A DNA stretch of 64,000 nt from Glossina fuscipes (GCF_014805625.2 NW_023998415.1:27567541-27631540); one strand, 5' to 3'. Positions 1 through 13,934 are shown, counted from the stretch's first letter. The notes: a model not told the origin generated them from the sequence alone. Numbers and translations are program-made.

Positions 1-647
1 TCATTTACCCGATACACACACCCATGCTTTTGTTTATTGTATCTTCTTCCTTTGCGGTTGCTTGCTATTGTTGCTTGAGCGATTTAATCATCGTACTCAC
101 GGCTATAACTGTTGTTGTATATGATGTTATTTATGTTGCAACGGCATGTCGCTGACACTGACTGCCGTGAACGAAACGAACGAAGTGAGATTTTTTTTTT
201 TTTGAATAAAAAAACTATTTTATAAATTTCTTTTATGAAATATCGTAATCATATGCAGAAAGAGACTCTTGTACACGTGATTGCTTAACGATAAAATGAA
301 AGAAGAAATTTACGGGGTATACACGACTTTAACATGTTTTTTTTTTTTTTTTTTTTTGTACAAGATAATGCAAATAATTGTGAAATATTTATTAACAATA
401 AAATAAAATTTGACTTCAGATTCTTCGATGTTTTGCTTAGAGTTTGTATCACGTTCTATACTGGGGACGATTGATCGTTAAAACCATTATATATAGATAT
501 ATAAATGAAGTGATAGTAGATTTTCGAATACTTAGGACACGCCTTCAAATGCGTTACTGCGTTTCACGAAAACCAAAAAAGGCATTTATAATGGAAAACA
601 AACGGTATAAACGCTTGGTTATTTGCGATTATTCTTAGGAACTTAGA
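1..647. other. AT-rich non-coding sequence, no gene seen
   Basis: This stretch contains T-runs near 190 and 338 and no open frame with protein-like composition. The 64-codon frame at 444-638 runs up to the LINE fragment beginning near 648 and could be older, unrecognisable sequence of the same element, but I see no motif in it. It probably belongs to an intron or the downstream flank of the minus-strand gene whose exons lie further right. Confidence 0.5.
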
Positions 648-850
648 TGGATTACATCTGCGGTCCCGCAAAGATCCATTTTGGGGACTATCTTACTTAT
701 TGCCTTTACAAATAACTTTATCGGCTATTGTCTCGCTTGTAACCTTCACTTATATGCAAGATGATGGACAAATTTACGTACCGTGCCCACTAGGATTGGT
801 GACGGATCTGGTCAAGCGAATAAATGACCCATTAGACCTGCACTAACTTT
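648..850 (+). mobile_element. Degenerate LINE reverse-transcriptase fragment
   Basis: Two adjoining reading frames give a recognisable piece of a non-LTR retrotransposon reverse transcriptase. The first frame (648-761) reads TSAVPQRSILGTILL, close to the family motif B (SGVPQGSVLGP), and continues to the start of motif C as CNLHLYA. The second frame picks up one base later with DDGQIYVPCPLGLVTDLVKR and ends at a stop near 846. Motif C (YADD) is therefore split by a single extra A at about 758-759. The strand is plus, opposite to the host gene. Only about 65 codons survive, with no endonuclease and no poly(A) tail, so this is a dead scrap. The spacing and wording of the motifs suggest the Jockey/CR1 side of the LINEs, but the clade is a guess. 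Confidence 0.72.
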
Positions 851-3800
851 TAAGCTGTAGTAATATCGTCTATCATACGCAAACCGTTAATGGAAAGAAT
901 AAACTGCACTCATAAATAAGGAAGAAAACAAAAAGCAGTAAGAAAGCTATATTCGATCGAACCCGAATCTTTCGTAGCCACCATATCTTACTTCACTAAA
1001 AGGTATTGTTAAGAAAAATTAATAAAAATTAATTTACGACGCCGTAACGTCCACCATAATTAATTTAAAATTAACATACTTTGCTTATCGCATTCTACTC
1101 TCCACGCCCTTTTATTTAATACGCATATCGAGATTTATTCGCATTAAAACGAAAAAATTTTTCCGCCAGGTCGTGGTGTCCACCATATTTACTTTGAGGA
1201 ATTAACCTGTTTTTGGTTTAAACATTCGGTCTTTTATTATTTTATTTACCTTATGATTAAAGTGAAGAAAGTGGAGAAACGAAAATTTAATCACTTGTAA
1301 TTTTGTGTGGGCATGGCCGATTTTTTTCATTTTTGCATAGAGTTAGTAGAGCTATTCGCAAAATAAATATGGAATGTGAGTAATGAGCATAAATTCTTGT
1401 TCAGAAAAACAAGGCTGCGTTCAGTTTACGGTTCGCAGCGGTCTTGTGCCATAACAAAACTAGTCAATTTACCATAAGAACCTGTGTGCGAGAACTTCGA
1501 TGGTCTCTACGAAATTTGAAGTGGATATCTTCATTCTTACGATCAGGAGAGTGTCAACAACACACAGGCACACAGGGGAGTGTCAACCAATTTATAAGTT
1601 GATGCTGACCAAGACCAAGACAAGTTGATGCTGATAGAGACTTTGAAGCGTCCTTTCGGGCATTGCAACCATTATAACGAAATGATTATACGTCTGAGCC
1701 ATCGATGGTGGGTATAAAAATACAAAAGGAAAACCAAGCATGAACACCCGCAGCCGGCAAACATGCAAATGCTTAGCAGCCGATAATAGTCAATGGCCTG
1801 AGTTGATTTTCGAACCACACCAACATGTTCAGATTGCCAGGTAATTTTAATACGATATAAGCATATCGTGTGTTTTACGAGAAGTTGATTGGATAGATAT
1901 AGTTATTTAATGCCTATAGAAAAGGGTTCGAGCTTAACTAAGACGGAGACATCCAAGATAAATGTACTTTTCTCGAGCGACTCAACTAAGGCTCACCAAC
2001 AAAGGCGATCTATTTGCATAAGAAAAGAAAGAGACAAGCGGATGCCAATCCAAATTCCTAAGGTGAAAGAGCAAGAATTGCTTTTGAACGTACGTAGCAC
2101 CTATAGGATGGAGGCCACACCTTAGAGGTATATGTGAAGCTTATTAAGGTTTCTCGATTGATTGATATAAGTAAAATTTAAATAAATAAAAGACTGACGT
2201 TAGAGCTGAATATGCAGTAAATTTTCGTTCTCTTCTCACATATAAAGCTAAATAAATAGAAATCTATAATGATGTGACTTTCCTTGTCAGGAGTGATGTG
2301 ACTAATTAAAAAACTTGTTTACTTGTATGTACAAAAAAAGTGAATTTTTTTTTTACTTTTGTGGAAATATGAATGAAAGAACTATTTTTCATTATATCGT
2401 TTCATATGTTCGTGCAAGAGTTTGTTCGTACACACGCACGCATGCATGTCATTATTTTGAGAAAGTACATAATTTGTTATGTCAAAAATTCCACTGTAGC
2501 CACAAAAGTGAAATGCATGAAACTCAGGGAACCGTAGCCATTCTTCATATGACAGACGACAGCATTCTTTTTGCATTCATCATCCACTAACAGAACCCAT
2601 AAAGTAAGCAAGTACCAAGCACTACGCTCAGCAATAGCTAAACTTTAAAAAAGTGTATGACATGGAATGTCCTGTCTATCGTTACATATGACTATATATG
2701 TGTGTGTGTGTGTAGTGTATTTGTTCAAAAAGTGAATGAGCAAAATGAACGAACGAACGAACGAACGAACGACTTAACAAAATAACAAATCTATGCTTTG
2801 TAGATACACGACGAAACAACGTTGTTGCTTTCATTATTATTATTATCATTATTATTATTATTATTATTTTGACGACGATATGAGTAATTTGTTTTTTGAC
2901 TTTTAATGGTCAAATGCTTAAACAAAAATTACATATAACCGAATAAATTTATGCGCAAGTAAACGGTTATATGCTGCTCTGCTAAGGATCATATTTAACA
3001 ATACCGGCTGAGGATGTTGAGGATGATAATAACCAAAGGATAATTTAAGTGCAGATTTAAGCACGTCTCCTAACAACGGAAAACAGGAAGTTAACTGCCA
3101 TTGTATTGCCAAGCACATACGGAATCGTGCATCGGTCAAGGCAAAAATTCTCATAAAACTTTGCGAAAAGAATCACAAAAAGCAAAAGCAAAATAACAAA
3201 AAAGACTCGCTCTTTGTTTACACACAGAATCCGAACAGCACGGAACTTGTGTATATAATACGAACGAGAATAGTTTTATTAATTCACATGTTTTACAATT
3301 CATATTAGGAGTTTGACTTGTCTCCGTATCACTCATGTATGCATCATCAACATTATCATCATTATCATGTTTTCATCGTTATCGTCATTGTCGACGGTCC
3401 TTACTTACCATCATAATTCATTAAATTGTACATACGTTCGTGCCTCGATAGTAGTGAAAATGGACACATATTAGATTTTATATATGCCACATATTGTGTT
3501 ATGAATACGTAATCATATATATACACATACATGCATTCGTACGCATTCTTGTGTTATCATCTCTCTTACCGAAACATAATATTTAATAACTTGTGCTGTG
3601 GATTGTGGGACTTACAACAACACAAAAAGGTGAAATATATCATTTTAGATGCCAACAGGCTTTCAATAATCATTTTTACTTTTATTTGTATGCTCTCGTA
3701 CTTACTTACTGGTCTGTACCGAAAACAAATGTAATATTAAAAGTACAAGAGACATTCGGGCTATCCATTGACTCTTTTCATCTTGACGATACGATAAGAA

Positions 3801-4208
3801 GAAGAAGGGAGAAGTTTTCTAACTCCTTCCGAACTCCTATACCAACTATAATTTCATCATCTAAAAAAAAAAGAAGGCAAACACTTTACGACCGATTAAA
3901 TGCAACTGAACACATTTTCATTCATACCCGCTCCTTAATAGATAAATGAAAAAAAAAAATAAAAAAAAAAATAATGTACAGACTAAACTTATCCTTCATA
4001 TTATTTATGAAAAAAATTGCAATTTTGTCAGGAAAGTACGCTTTTCTAGCTTACTCCTAAGACTAAATATAAAAAGCAAAAATTCAATAGACACATAATG
4101 AATAATCGTGAACGAACGATCTAACGTAATTCACTCAATGACGAAATGAATTATCGCAAAAAGAGAGAGAGAGAGAAAGCACGCAAGAAAAGACTTTTTT
4201 TTATATAA
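851..4208. other. Non-coding, simple repeats and possible TE debris
   Basis: No gene was identified. The segment holds a (GAAC)n run at 2747-2772, a TTA-type run near 2835-2868, A/T homopolymers around 3950-3973 and a short (GA)n run near 4161-4176. The open frames at 1889-2125 and 3593-3949 show no recognisable domain. They lack a plausible start context or splice structure, so I do not call them genes. Confidence 0.5.
1550..1634. repeat. Two pairs of short direct duplications
   Basis: AGTGTCAAC occurs at 1550-1558 and again at 1579-1587. AAGTTGATGCTGA occurs at 1596-1608 and at 1622-1634. The two pairs sit side by side in a slightly less AT-rich patch, which may be a scrambled relic of an old mobile element. 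No protein motif supports that. Confidence 0.5.
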
Positions 4209-4691
4209 TTAACTTATTTTTGACGTACGTGTAACTAAATTGGAAAGAACTAGTAGGGCTTTAGGCATTGTAAGGCTTTTAGAATTTAACATGCTTAGGC
4301 TTGCTTTCGTCCGTCGAACTCCCTGCTGCCCGATGAAAGACCATGTGAACATTATGCGAGTGTCGTTCAGATGTGCGTTTTCACGAAACTTTGCGTTGCA
4401 GTCATCACATATGTGTGTAACTCGTTTCTCCTGGCCGAGGCGCAATGTACGTAAAACGGCAAGCATGACAACAGCATAGCCAGCCACGTTAGCGCCGCAA
4501 CTGCCACGGAATTTCTTGAAGGTCCGTCCATAAAAGCCAAGCCAGCACATTAAGTAAGTAAGCACAGCAGGGCGTTGCAATATCCTTAAGATTGGAATAT
4601 ACCCGGTAAGGTCTAGCCTAGCACAACATTTTCCAATGACTGAAGAGAAAATATCGATAAAAGTGACGCCCGTCATACTCTCCCGTTCCAA
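4209..4691 (-). other. Unidentified 160-codon open frame in a GC-richer patch
   Basis: A stop-free minus-strand frame of about 160 codons lies in a patch visibly richer in G+C than its surroundings. It includes a short Cys pair (HICDDCNAKF), but I recognise no family. The frame would start at TTG; the first ATG is a few codons in. There is no obvious splice acceptor, TATA element or neighbouring exon. The plus strand also has a shorter open frame here, typical of random GC-richer sequence. It may be a remnant of a mobile element, or chance. I would not treat it as a gene without homology or RNA evidence. Confidence 0.15.
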
Positions 4692-5309
4692 TTACGATTT
4701 CTCTAAGCCCCGCACACGTCTACGCTAGGACGGCTATTGATTGTAAAAACGATGGCTTTGCCACTAGTTTTTCCCGCCGTCACTGACATCAAGAAGAATA
4801 TGCAGTGAAATGGACCATTGAGAAATGTGAAAACAATAGAGAAAGGCAGCCAGTCAACAATTAGCCCGTTCTACACTGTTCCAATGAGTAGCTATCTATT
4901 GTGTATTTAAAATTTCGGTGCGGAAATAATTAGCAACATGTTCATGCGATGAATGCGACTCAAACGTGCAATTAAAGCAAATTAGGATCCTGCGAGGTTT
5001 GTTATATAATCGATACATATCTGCATAATGTTCATTTTGTTAGGACAAATGATTGACAGCTTTGAATATCAATGACACTGGCATCATCGTTATTGCCACC
5101 CATTGCGGCTTATATGCGCTGTACTTGATGGTTACGTTTCATTTAAATTAAGCAAACGTGTCATATGTAATGCTTTAACGTGGTTTTCTGCTTTACTGCA
5201 TTTAACTAACGATTAAATTATAATAATTATATAGATTGCAAATCCATACCACCGAAGGTTCTTTGCTTTCCTTTGCCTTTCAAGGATCTGAAGAAAAAAT
5301 ATAAATGAA

Positions 5310-5349
5310 AATAATAATAATAATAATAATAACAATAATAATAACAATA
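5310..5349. repeat. (AAT)n microsatellite
   Basis: AATAAT units with occasional AAC interruptions. Confidence 0.9.
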
Positions 5350-5430
5350 ATGTTCATAAGTTATATGTGGTAAGCATTGACGGGATTATTGATATATTAA
5401 AAAAATCTCCGTGTGGTCTGAAATGTGCAG

Positions 5431-5458
5431 GTATAACGTATAACGTATAACGTATAAC
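5431..5458. repeat. (GTATAAC)4 minisatellite
   Basis: Four perfect tandem copies of the heptamer GTATAAC, followed by a partial copy (GTGTGT). This is one of the few non-dinucleotide tandem arrays in the window. Confidence 0.9.
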
Positions 5459-8400
5459 GTGTGTCGGAGATAGAATTTCAGCACGGAACCGCTACAACCA
5501 TTTAATCATAAGGGGAAAGGTATGCTTAATAACAAAAAAAAAAAAAAAAAAAAGAAAAGAAGCTAACAAAAGGATATAATTTTGTTAAATTTTTTTTTGC
5601 TTTGCGAGAGTTTTCTGCTGTTACAAAACGCCCATCAAAGACGAAATGATTAGACAAACAACCCTCTACGCTGAGATCCTTTCATTTTGAGGTTTTGATG
5701 TATTCATTCATTCTTGTGTGTTGTCGTGCTATTAAATTCTAAATTACGTGTGTAAAATTATTGTTTCGTGTTTGCTCTCCGTTGCCACTTAATAGTTCAG
5801 TTTAAGGGAAACAAACTTATTAAGCTCAAGAAACTCGCACAATACATAGTTCATTGAATTCTTGTACTAGGGTTACATTGTTTAATAATATATTGTCAGT
5901 TACATAATTATCTCATATGTTGCATGCTTATAATTATTTAATGTGTTTTCAATCATCGTCAAATTGCAATAATTTGTTCATGTTAATAATCAATTATGAT
6001 TTATATGGAATTTTTCTACGCTCTTTGGATTATTGTTTGAACGGCACACTATTATTGGTTATTATAAGAATACATATTTAATGGCTGATATAAATGGGTG
6101 ATCCGCCGTTCCGAACTTCGTTTTTCAAACCTTTCTCTCTCTCGTTTTTTTTTTTCAAATGATTCCGAACTGTCACGTAATTGATGTTTACTGCCTACGC
6201 TAATCCTGACAACGTGCGGATCGGCCTTGCTCCACCAGGTTGCAAAATTTCATCGAGTTTTTCGACCATAGTAAGGTGCATCTCTGATGCATCAAGATTT
6301 CCGGAACGGATTCAACCAAATAACTCCTGGGTCCTTTGTTCACTTCGAGCATTCTCCACCATCCATATGCTTCACAAATCCTTCTTTTTTTTTTTTTTCT
6401 TTTACTTTTTCTTTATAGTAATAAGGCATCTTCCGATCTTTCACTCATTTTCAAATCAATATAACTTTGTACCCAAAGAAACGAACCTGAAATCTTCATC
6501 TTTTAGACAATCGGGTAAGTGTTGCTCAATAGCGCGGAAAAAACCGCGGAGAGTTTTTATGTGACCCAACGGCTGTGTAGTCATTACGATGTGACTTGCT
6601 AAGAAGAAAGAAACAAGACATGATATTCGCTCGATTTAAGTTCCCTTCTCAGTTACAGACATAAAGCGCGGAGCTAAATTAAAAGTTCCTTCCAGTTTCT
6701 CTCGTGCTCGCAATCAAGAGCAAATTTGCTTAAGCTTAGTTGTTCGAAAGCAATTGTTCGCAAGCGATTTGAACACGAATTGTGAAAATTCCTTACTCGT
6801 AGCACTCTCTGCAGGAGGTAAGTTATATTTATTCTTTATTAAATAGAAAAAATATATAAAAATGTCAAGCATCAGAGAACTACACGGAATATGTGCTCTG
6901 TTACTTAATATACACGAATACATACATACATCATTTCATACATACATAAATCATTTCATCGGATTTAGTTAGCTTCGCTGCTTATCTGGAAACATACAAT
7001 ATTCAGGCTTATAATCTTAGCTTTGCGATGCACTTACACCAGATTTAATAGCAAAGCGGATGCGTTTCTTTCGCTTGATTTACTTTAATCAATTTCAAAG
7101 TCGGCAATGACCGGCTAACAAGGTCACCTATAATGGATGCTTAAACCAATAAAAACCGTAGTTCGAAATACGAATTCGAATAAAATAACTAATCGAAATT
7201 TTATGTTCACCAGAACTAGGATCGCTGGTTCTATTCTGCAACGATTTACCCTCGTTCACTTATATAGATATGAATATATCTATACCTCTGTATATATATC
7301 TTGTGCCACCATCTATTTCTTGCGCGGAGAATTCAGCGAGAAAAATGCCTACGCGTAAGTTTGCCGTAAAGATTATAACTTTCGTTGGACTTTTTACTTT
7401 GGAGTTATATTGCTGCGTTGGTTTACTTCAATAACCCGCGGCTTACCAATAACCTTACCTTACCAAGATTATGTGACTTATTGGTGAACCAAGAGCAAGT
7501 TTAAGTTGAAAAGTGGCTAAAACTTGGTCTTCCAGAATCGAATTCTTCCAGAACTCAACGGCAATATGTAAATTTCAAAAAAAAAAAAAAACCAACTCAT
7601 GTTGACGTCTTTTGACCTTAAATTTTTATTACGATTTATATGATTTTCATTCAACATTAATTGATGATTCTATATACCCGTGTATATACATACATATTTT
7701 CAGACTCGAATCTCGATTCGAGGGGCATACACTTCGTAAAAACATTTGCAAAAATCCGCTAAAAAACTTTCTTGTGTCGTTAAAAATATCTATTGGTCGT
7801 AATAATAAATATATCGGCTTCGAAATTCGATGAGAAGATTGGAACTTGATTGGGTCAACTCGGTCAAAAAGCACGCTTGCTCGCAATCGATAAAAAAAAA
7901 TTTCAATTTATTCCCAATATATTCTAATGCAGACATTATGCGTGCCCTTCACGCGATCACAAACGAATTGAGAATGAAATTTTATTATTATTTACCGATC
8001 GGGAGCATTTTTCAATCGAGCATGCAGGTAGTATTGATGAACATTCCGATAACAGTTCCTCGGAAGTATTTTCGACAGATCACGGGAAAGAGATTGTAAG
8101 TGTTTTTTCGACATTGTCTGAATTTCTTCGGTACTCTGGACATATGCGTGCAGCCGTTTCTTAGCCTTGGATTTTGAATTGATCAAAGACTATTTATGCT
8201 GAATTTCAATTTTCTATCTTCAAGGTAAGGGTATATAACTTTGGCAAGGTTGACAGCTAACCCGCGTACAGACTATAGCTGATTATAGCTATTTATGTGT
8301 CTTCTCGTATAACAAGTGAGTGACAAAGGTCACTATAAAATTCTTGATTCATGCAGTAAATAGATCTAGTGTTAAACCACACCCATATTAATTAAATATT

Positions 8401-11400
8401 AAGTTAAAGATCTGCAGAGTATTTGCTGATTTCCGAAAAGAATCGTCGCGACTTTAAACGTACTTTTAGGCGACTTAATAAGAATCTCTTGGAAGTGAAT
8501 GAGTTTCGAGCAAATGACTCATATTTGAATAGCAGAGCTGTAACGGAAAAATAGAATTTAAATACTTTTTTAACTGAATGCTAATGCCGCTGCATTAGTT
8601 TAACGCGATACCATGTCTAAATTTAATCTCTTGTTTTTTTGTATATAAATTCATGTAAAACAATTTAATATTATTTTAAACTTTCTAAACGTGCGTATGT
8701 GTGCTATTTTAATTAAAAGAAATTTTAAAAGTCTAGAGTTTTTGCAAAACATCGTCAAAAGGAAGATACAATAATATGCAGTCGTTATATGATTTTCATA
8801 AAGATTGCTATGCAGATATGCATGTGTGTATTTATATATCTGATGCCGTTACTGTTCATCATCATCATAACAGCTTCTAATGAATTTTTAATGCATTTTA
8901 TGCTTAAAGCATTCTAAAACATGTAACATTACTTTACTTCTTACATATTTCTTACCCTATTTGAGTGTTTATACATGTATATAAATGCATATATATAGGT
9001 ACGTGTATATATAATTTGTAGATTTAAATTTACTTAAGATACAATTTACTTGCTTCAAAATAGGTGAGGGTGCGACATAAATATTCACATACACACCCTA
9101 GTTTTAAATTGTTATGCTCTTACATGCATACGTCTTAAAGTAATATTCCCCTGATGCATAGGACCGTCGTTGCGATAGTTTGCTAATTTCGTTATGCACC
9201 TTGCAACATTTTAAGAAGCGTATTGCAACTTTTAAAAAAATCAATTTCCGATTTTCTTAGACTAAACGTAATTTAAAATCCGACCATATATCGGAGTTCT
9301 AAAGGTTAAAGGATGAGCAGTTTTAAATAATACCATATCAACTGCATATGGTTAGGGTTCCGTTCGCCTATGAAGAGGTCCTCGTTTTATATATGTTTAG
9401 CTGTAGAGTTACTGCTAATAGAGATGTTACTACGCAAAGGTATGCAATAATTTAAAGCCCAAGTCAAGTCGTGTCAACCTTGAGCATAGCGTGTCTGACA
9501 TTCACCGTGCGTTTTATCGACAACTTCTTATCTGTATTGTTTTTATTATTATTATTGTTATTGTATTTTTTTTTTTTTTTTTTTTTTTACTTTTCCCTAA
9601 TTTATCATATTAGGGTGTAGTTGTACTTTTAATTAAATTTCTATTCATTTTATGTGTTCTGTTTGAGGATTTGAATGTGTTTGTTTTACATAACTAACTG
9701 TTGTTGTTACAAATAAATTGAAAATGCTTTCATATATTAAAAATTTGTTTTTTAATTTTCTTCGGTTTTTTTTTTTTTTTTTCATTATCATTGCCTTTAA
9801 TTAATTCTTAATAAAAGGAATGTTTTTCTTAATTTTGCGTAACGTTTTATTGTACGAGTCAAGAGTACTTTTAGTAAACCTGTGTAAGTAAACCTTAATG
9901 CGAGCATTTTTCATCGGTTTGTAATTTTAAATCTGGTTGCTCATACCAATGCAACCGTGTCCCTTTTTGCTCAAATTTGTCAAAGCTCCGCTGTCAACTA
10001 AATTGTCAATTATAATTTCAACTGATAACACATAATTTCTTCATTTTTTCTTTAGATTAGTCACGTGGCTGCTACTCTTTCATTCTTGCTGCGTCACACG
10101 TTTTGTTGGCTGTCGCGCTGGCTGACACAGTTCGTAATCTGACATTTGTGGTAATTCGCAACAATCAGCACAATAGCCAGAGAGCAATAATTCTACTTAC
10201 AGCTTAATATTTAAGTGGCGTTAAAAATGCCCGCGAGGCTCTTTTCCTAAGCGCACGCTTCACGCGCTGAAATAAAATATATATATATATAGAATGCAAG
10301 TCTATCAATGTGAACAAAGCCAACTAAAGCGTGTCTGCACGCTCTCTTCCTCTTCCTCTTCCTCTTCGTCTTCGTCTTCCTCTCCTCATTTCATTTTGCA
10401 TTTGTTTTGTTTTTCGCATTTTGTATTGACATGTGTCAAAGAGAAGAAAAAAAGCAAAAACGAAAATTGTAGTGTCGCTTGCACAGTAGTGGGGAAGGAG
10501 AAAAAATAGGAAAATAACAAAAAAAAAAAATGTTTTTTTCTTTTTTTTTTTCTAAAATTTAAGTAAAAAATTTAATACGAAGCATGCAGCAGAAGCATGA
10601 ACAATGTCATCAGATCCTTACGAGTATCAGAATACTGACAAACGCAATGAAACACAAGTTAAATAAAAAAAAAAAAAACGAGACAAACAATTAACGCACA
10701 CATACACACACACACACACATATACCGAATGGATGAATTAAAACGCGGGAACATCAATTATTAAAAACTCGATCTAATCTCAACTATAGATGCGATTTAA
10801 CGCAAAGCAAGACTCCTTGCTAATCCTTACAATCTACATTTTGCATAAAAGGTTTTTAATGCAATTTTAAACAGATTCTGCTTTTTTGTTCTTTTTCTGC
10901 GTGCCACTGAAAGAGCAGTAGTGCGACAGTGAGTCGTACTCATACTAACAGTAATCGGAAATTGTAAAACCGCAAGAGCCTAGTAAGAAGCACTTGTGAT
11001 TATTTATTAAATAAAGCGTTCATTATTCCAGCCACAGCTACTACCTACCAGCTTAACCCTCTAATGTCGCTGCTAATTCATTGTTGTGGGAAACCGCAAT
11101 GTGAATTTGTAGAAAAGGAAATTATAATAAGCATATGTCATTATAAATTGAATTAAGGTATACTTTTAGGATTTGCAAAAACTAATAACATGTAAAGCAT
11201 AAGTAAAATGTCTTCGCCTTTAAAAATGACTTCACACACATAAGGTTTCACTGAATTTTAATGCCTTATCTTTGATCAAAAACATAGTTCAGATTGCGTC
11301 AAATAATTGCCGGCATTACAAATGAAGGCATCGCTTTTAATATGATGTGAAGAAGCGTCCTATGTTTTATGTAGTTTATGCTGAATTGGAGAAATAAAGT

Positions 11401-13612
11401 CGCATATATATGAAAACTTATATACAAACCTGGGAGAAATTGAAGAAATTGGAACCAATAATGAATTTAGCTTAAACTAGTTCTAGTTCTAGTGGGCGCA
11501 AAACCTAAGCGGGCCACGCAAAAGGGATCAGAATTTGATGAATATTTCATAGAGGAAATGTACAAAGCTTAAGACTGTGTAACATAAAGATTAGAACACG
11601 TCACTTAATAAGGATGTAGGATGATATATAGATGTTGTCACAGTTGTTGTACGTGACCTATGTGCTAATAGTCGGAACGTCATGAAATTTTGATGTATTT
11701 CATTTGAAGGCCGATACCGTCTATCAAATCATATCATATGAGTTCGTCAATAGCAATCGTGCATCTGTATGTCATCCGATGAACTAATTGGGCGTTGCAT
11801 TGACCAAAGGTCAACTTGTGCAAGCGTATTAATATTTTAATAGCTATAATGTGCGACATTGTGTAAAATCCTTGAAGTCTATGTAATTTTTTTACTTTCA
11901 GTTTATTACGGTTCGAATCTTATTATTGTGATCCTCTTAATGCGCAGTTGTTTGTCTTTCATTGTTCTGTTGAGTGTTGTGCTGATTTCAAGCTATAGTA
12001 AAGCGGTTAATTTGCTTGCGAAAAATGAGAAAAAGTGGAGAGATGAGCGTGAAGAGAGCATGAGTCAATATGGCCTACAGGCACATATAGGCTGATTGAA
12101 ATCACCTTGAGTTCTCAATCGAGGATCGAGGAATATTTGTGCCAAATTTCAAAAGCTTATATACCTTATGGTGTTTTCGAAACCTGCTTCTGCGCCTTAT
12201 CAATACCTTTGAACAAAACTAAATTAAATTTTTATAAGCTTTAATCTTGAGAAGGCGTAGTCAATGTTATATCATACACATGGTATACGTTTAAAATTTT
12301 GTAGATTTATTTACTGTAATGTTTATAAGCATTGAGCAAAATATTAATTTTTTATTCCCTTTAAAAACAAAAGTGTTCTCCGTTTACGTACTGCTGTAGT
12401 TGTGTTCTTCGACCGATTTAGCCCATTTCCAATAACAGTCTCTGTTCGCAAAAAGGACCAATGATCCTGCCGAATTTGTAGCGGATAGCTGCATTTTTGA
12501 CGACCAAGAAGATTGAGTTGATGGTGATCTGAAACTTTCCCATCCGGAGAATGCAAATGTTTTGACAAAATGCATATAGAAAATAGAAAGAATGGATATA
12601 GAAAGAAAAATTAAAATTTATTTAAGCAACTCTACATATATATACGCATAGCAAAAGGGCTAAAATATCTCTCTATTCTTACTTGAATATATCAAAATGG
12701 ATGATTCATCTTGGATTCCAATTTATAACGTACTTACCGTTGAAACCGATCGACATTTTCTATGCAAGCGTGAAACTGTGAATTGGTTTAGGCTGACTCA
12801 CTCGTATGCATTCATCAGTAGGGAAAGCAGAAAAATTGTCTTGATATTATTTCGTGAATAAGCATAAGATTATGAATTAATTGAGGTTAACTTTCTTCGC
12901 ATTTAAGCCAAAGTATCCTACTCTTAACTAAGCCTAAAATAGTTTGGTTATTATATTGGGCACAAATATGGTATGATGATCATGGTGATCATTTTGAAAG
13001 AACAAACGTTAAATGAGCCAACTGACCGGACGCCCGGCTATAGCTAAGTTAACTTAAAATATTACGATATTGGCGAACGTATAAATTTTGCAGTATCTCT
13101 ACTATAAAATATACACTTTTGGGCCATTTTCCAGAGTTGGATTAAAAAAAAAAGTTGTGGTTTTATTTGTCGACTGATATTAAAGGGCCGGAAATTGATT
13201 TATCTATATTCGAGTACGCATGCCCTCTTCTTAAACCGACGAAAATTTTAAGACCAGTTTATTAGTTCAAACCCTTAGATGAGACTAATTCGGCAAATGC
13301 TGCCTCAATGAATGCAAAAAGTCCTCTTAAGATAGTACCTATGCGCATTAAGTACAGGAGTTAAGAATAGTGGACAAATTTGAAGAAAGTGCACATTTAT
13401 CTAAACTATGGTAATAAATACATACGTCGTATATAGATGCGTGTACTTTAAATCCTTAAATAATCTCTGATTTGAACATCTCTTTCGAGGCATTTCGTTT
13501 GAATTGGAATTTCGTATAAAAATATTATTGAATCTAAGGTAATGATGTTCAATAAATTTTGCAAAAATATTGATCAATTTGCCAGATAAATTGTTATTTC
13601 CTTCACGTAAAT

Positions 13613-13640
13613 CACACACACACACACACACACACACACA
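13613..13640. repeat. (CA)14 microsatellite flanking LINE 5' end
   Basis: A pure CA run ends directly at the first base of the LINE sequence. A matching AC run abuts the LINE poly(A) at the other side, so the element sits inside a dinucleotide microsatellite. Confidence 0.95.
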
Positions 13641-13648
13641 GGCACCTC

Positions 13649-13927
13649 AAAGTTGGTTGGGTAGTAAGCAGGATCAGAGAAAAATCCGCAGTACTGAAAT
13701 GCTCTAGATGCTTCGAAAAAGGCCACATCGCTAGAAACTGCAAAGGAGGAAAAGATAGAAGCAATTGCTGTCTAAAATCCAGCGAAGAAGGTCACCGAGC
13801 CAGAGGCTGCACTAAGAGTCCGTGTTATGGGATTTGCAAAGAACAGGGCAAGCCTCATAAACATCCACTGGCCGGCGGAAATTGCCCGGTAAGCACACGC
13901 GGCGCTAACACTAATGGACATCTATGA
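13649..13927 (+). pseudogene. LINE ORF1 (gag) C-terminal zinc-knuckle remnant
   Basis: The frame from 13649 to the stop at 13925-13927 encodes the end of a LINE nucleic-acid-binding protein. Knuckle 1 is intact (CSRCFEKGHIARNC, CX2CX4HX4C). Knuckle 2 (CCLKSSEEGHRARGC) has Ser where the second Cys belongs. Knuckle 3 has the extended form, CYGICKEQGKPHKH followed by a downstream Cys. In R1-clade elements these three knuckles end ORF1, which coats the RNA template. The N-terminal part is missing because the element begins here, straight after the (CA)n run, and there is no start codon. Confidence 0.85.
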
Positions 13928-13934
13928 AGTGTAT

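Larger units (their letters stand above)
4692..13612. other. Long non-coding stretch, no gene seen
   Basis: AT-rich sequence with homopolymers (for example 5535-5553, 9567-9588, 9769-9782) and a hexameric TCTTCC-type run near 10346-10382. It also has a mildly GC-richer segment at about 10060-10260 containing a CACGTG E-box-like hexamer. The frame at 10294-10509 is a serine homopolymer translated from the TCTTCC repeat and is not a gene. It is most simply read as intron or flanking DNA of the minus-strand gene. Confidence 0.5.

Noticed and set aside
10294..10509. Open frame with a run of serines
   Set aside because: The serines come from a TCTTCC-type microsatellite, the rest has no domain, and no splice or promoter signals fit.
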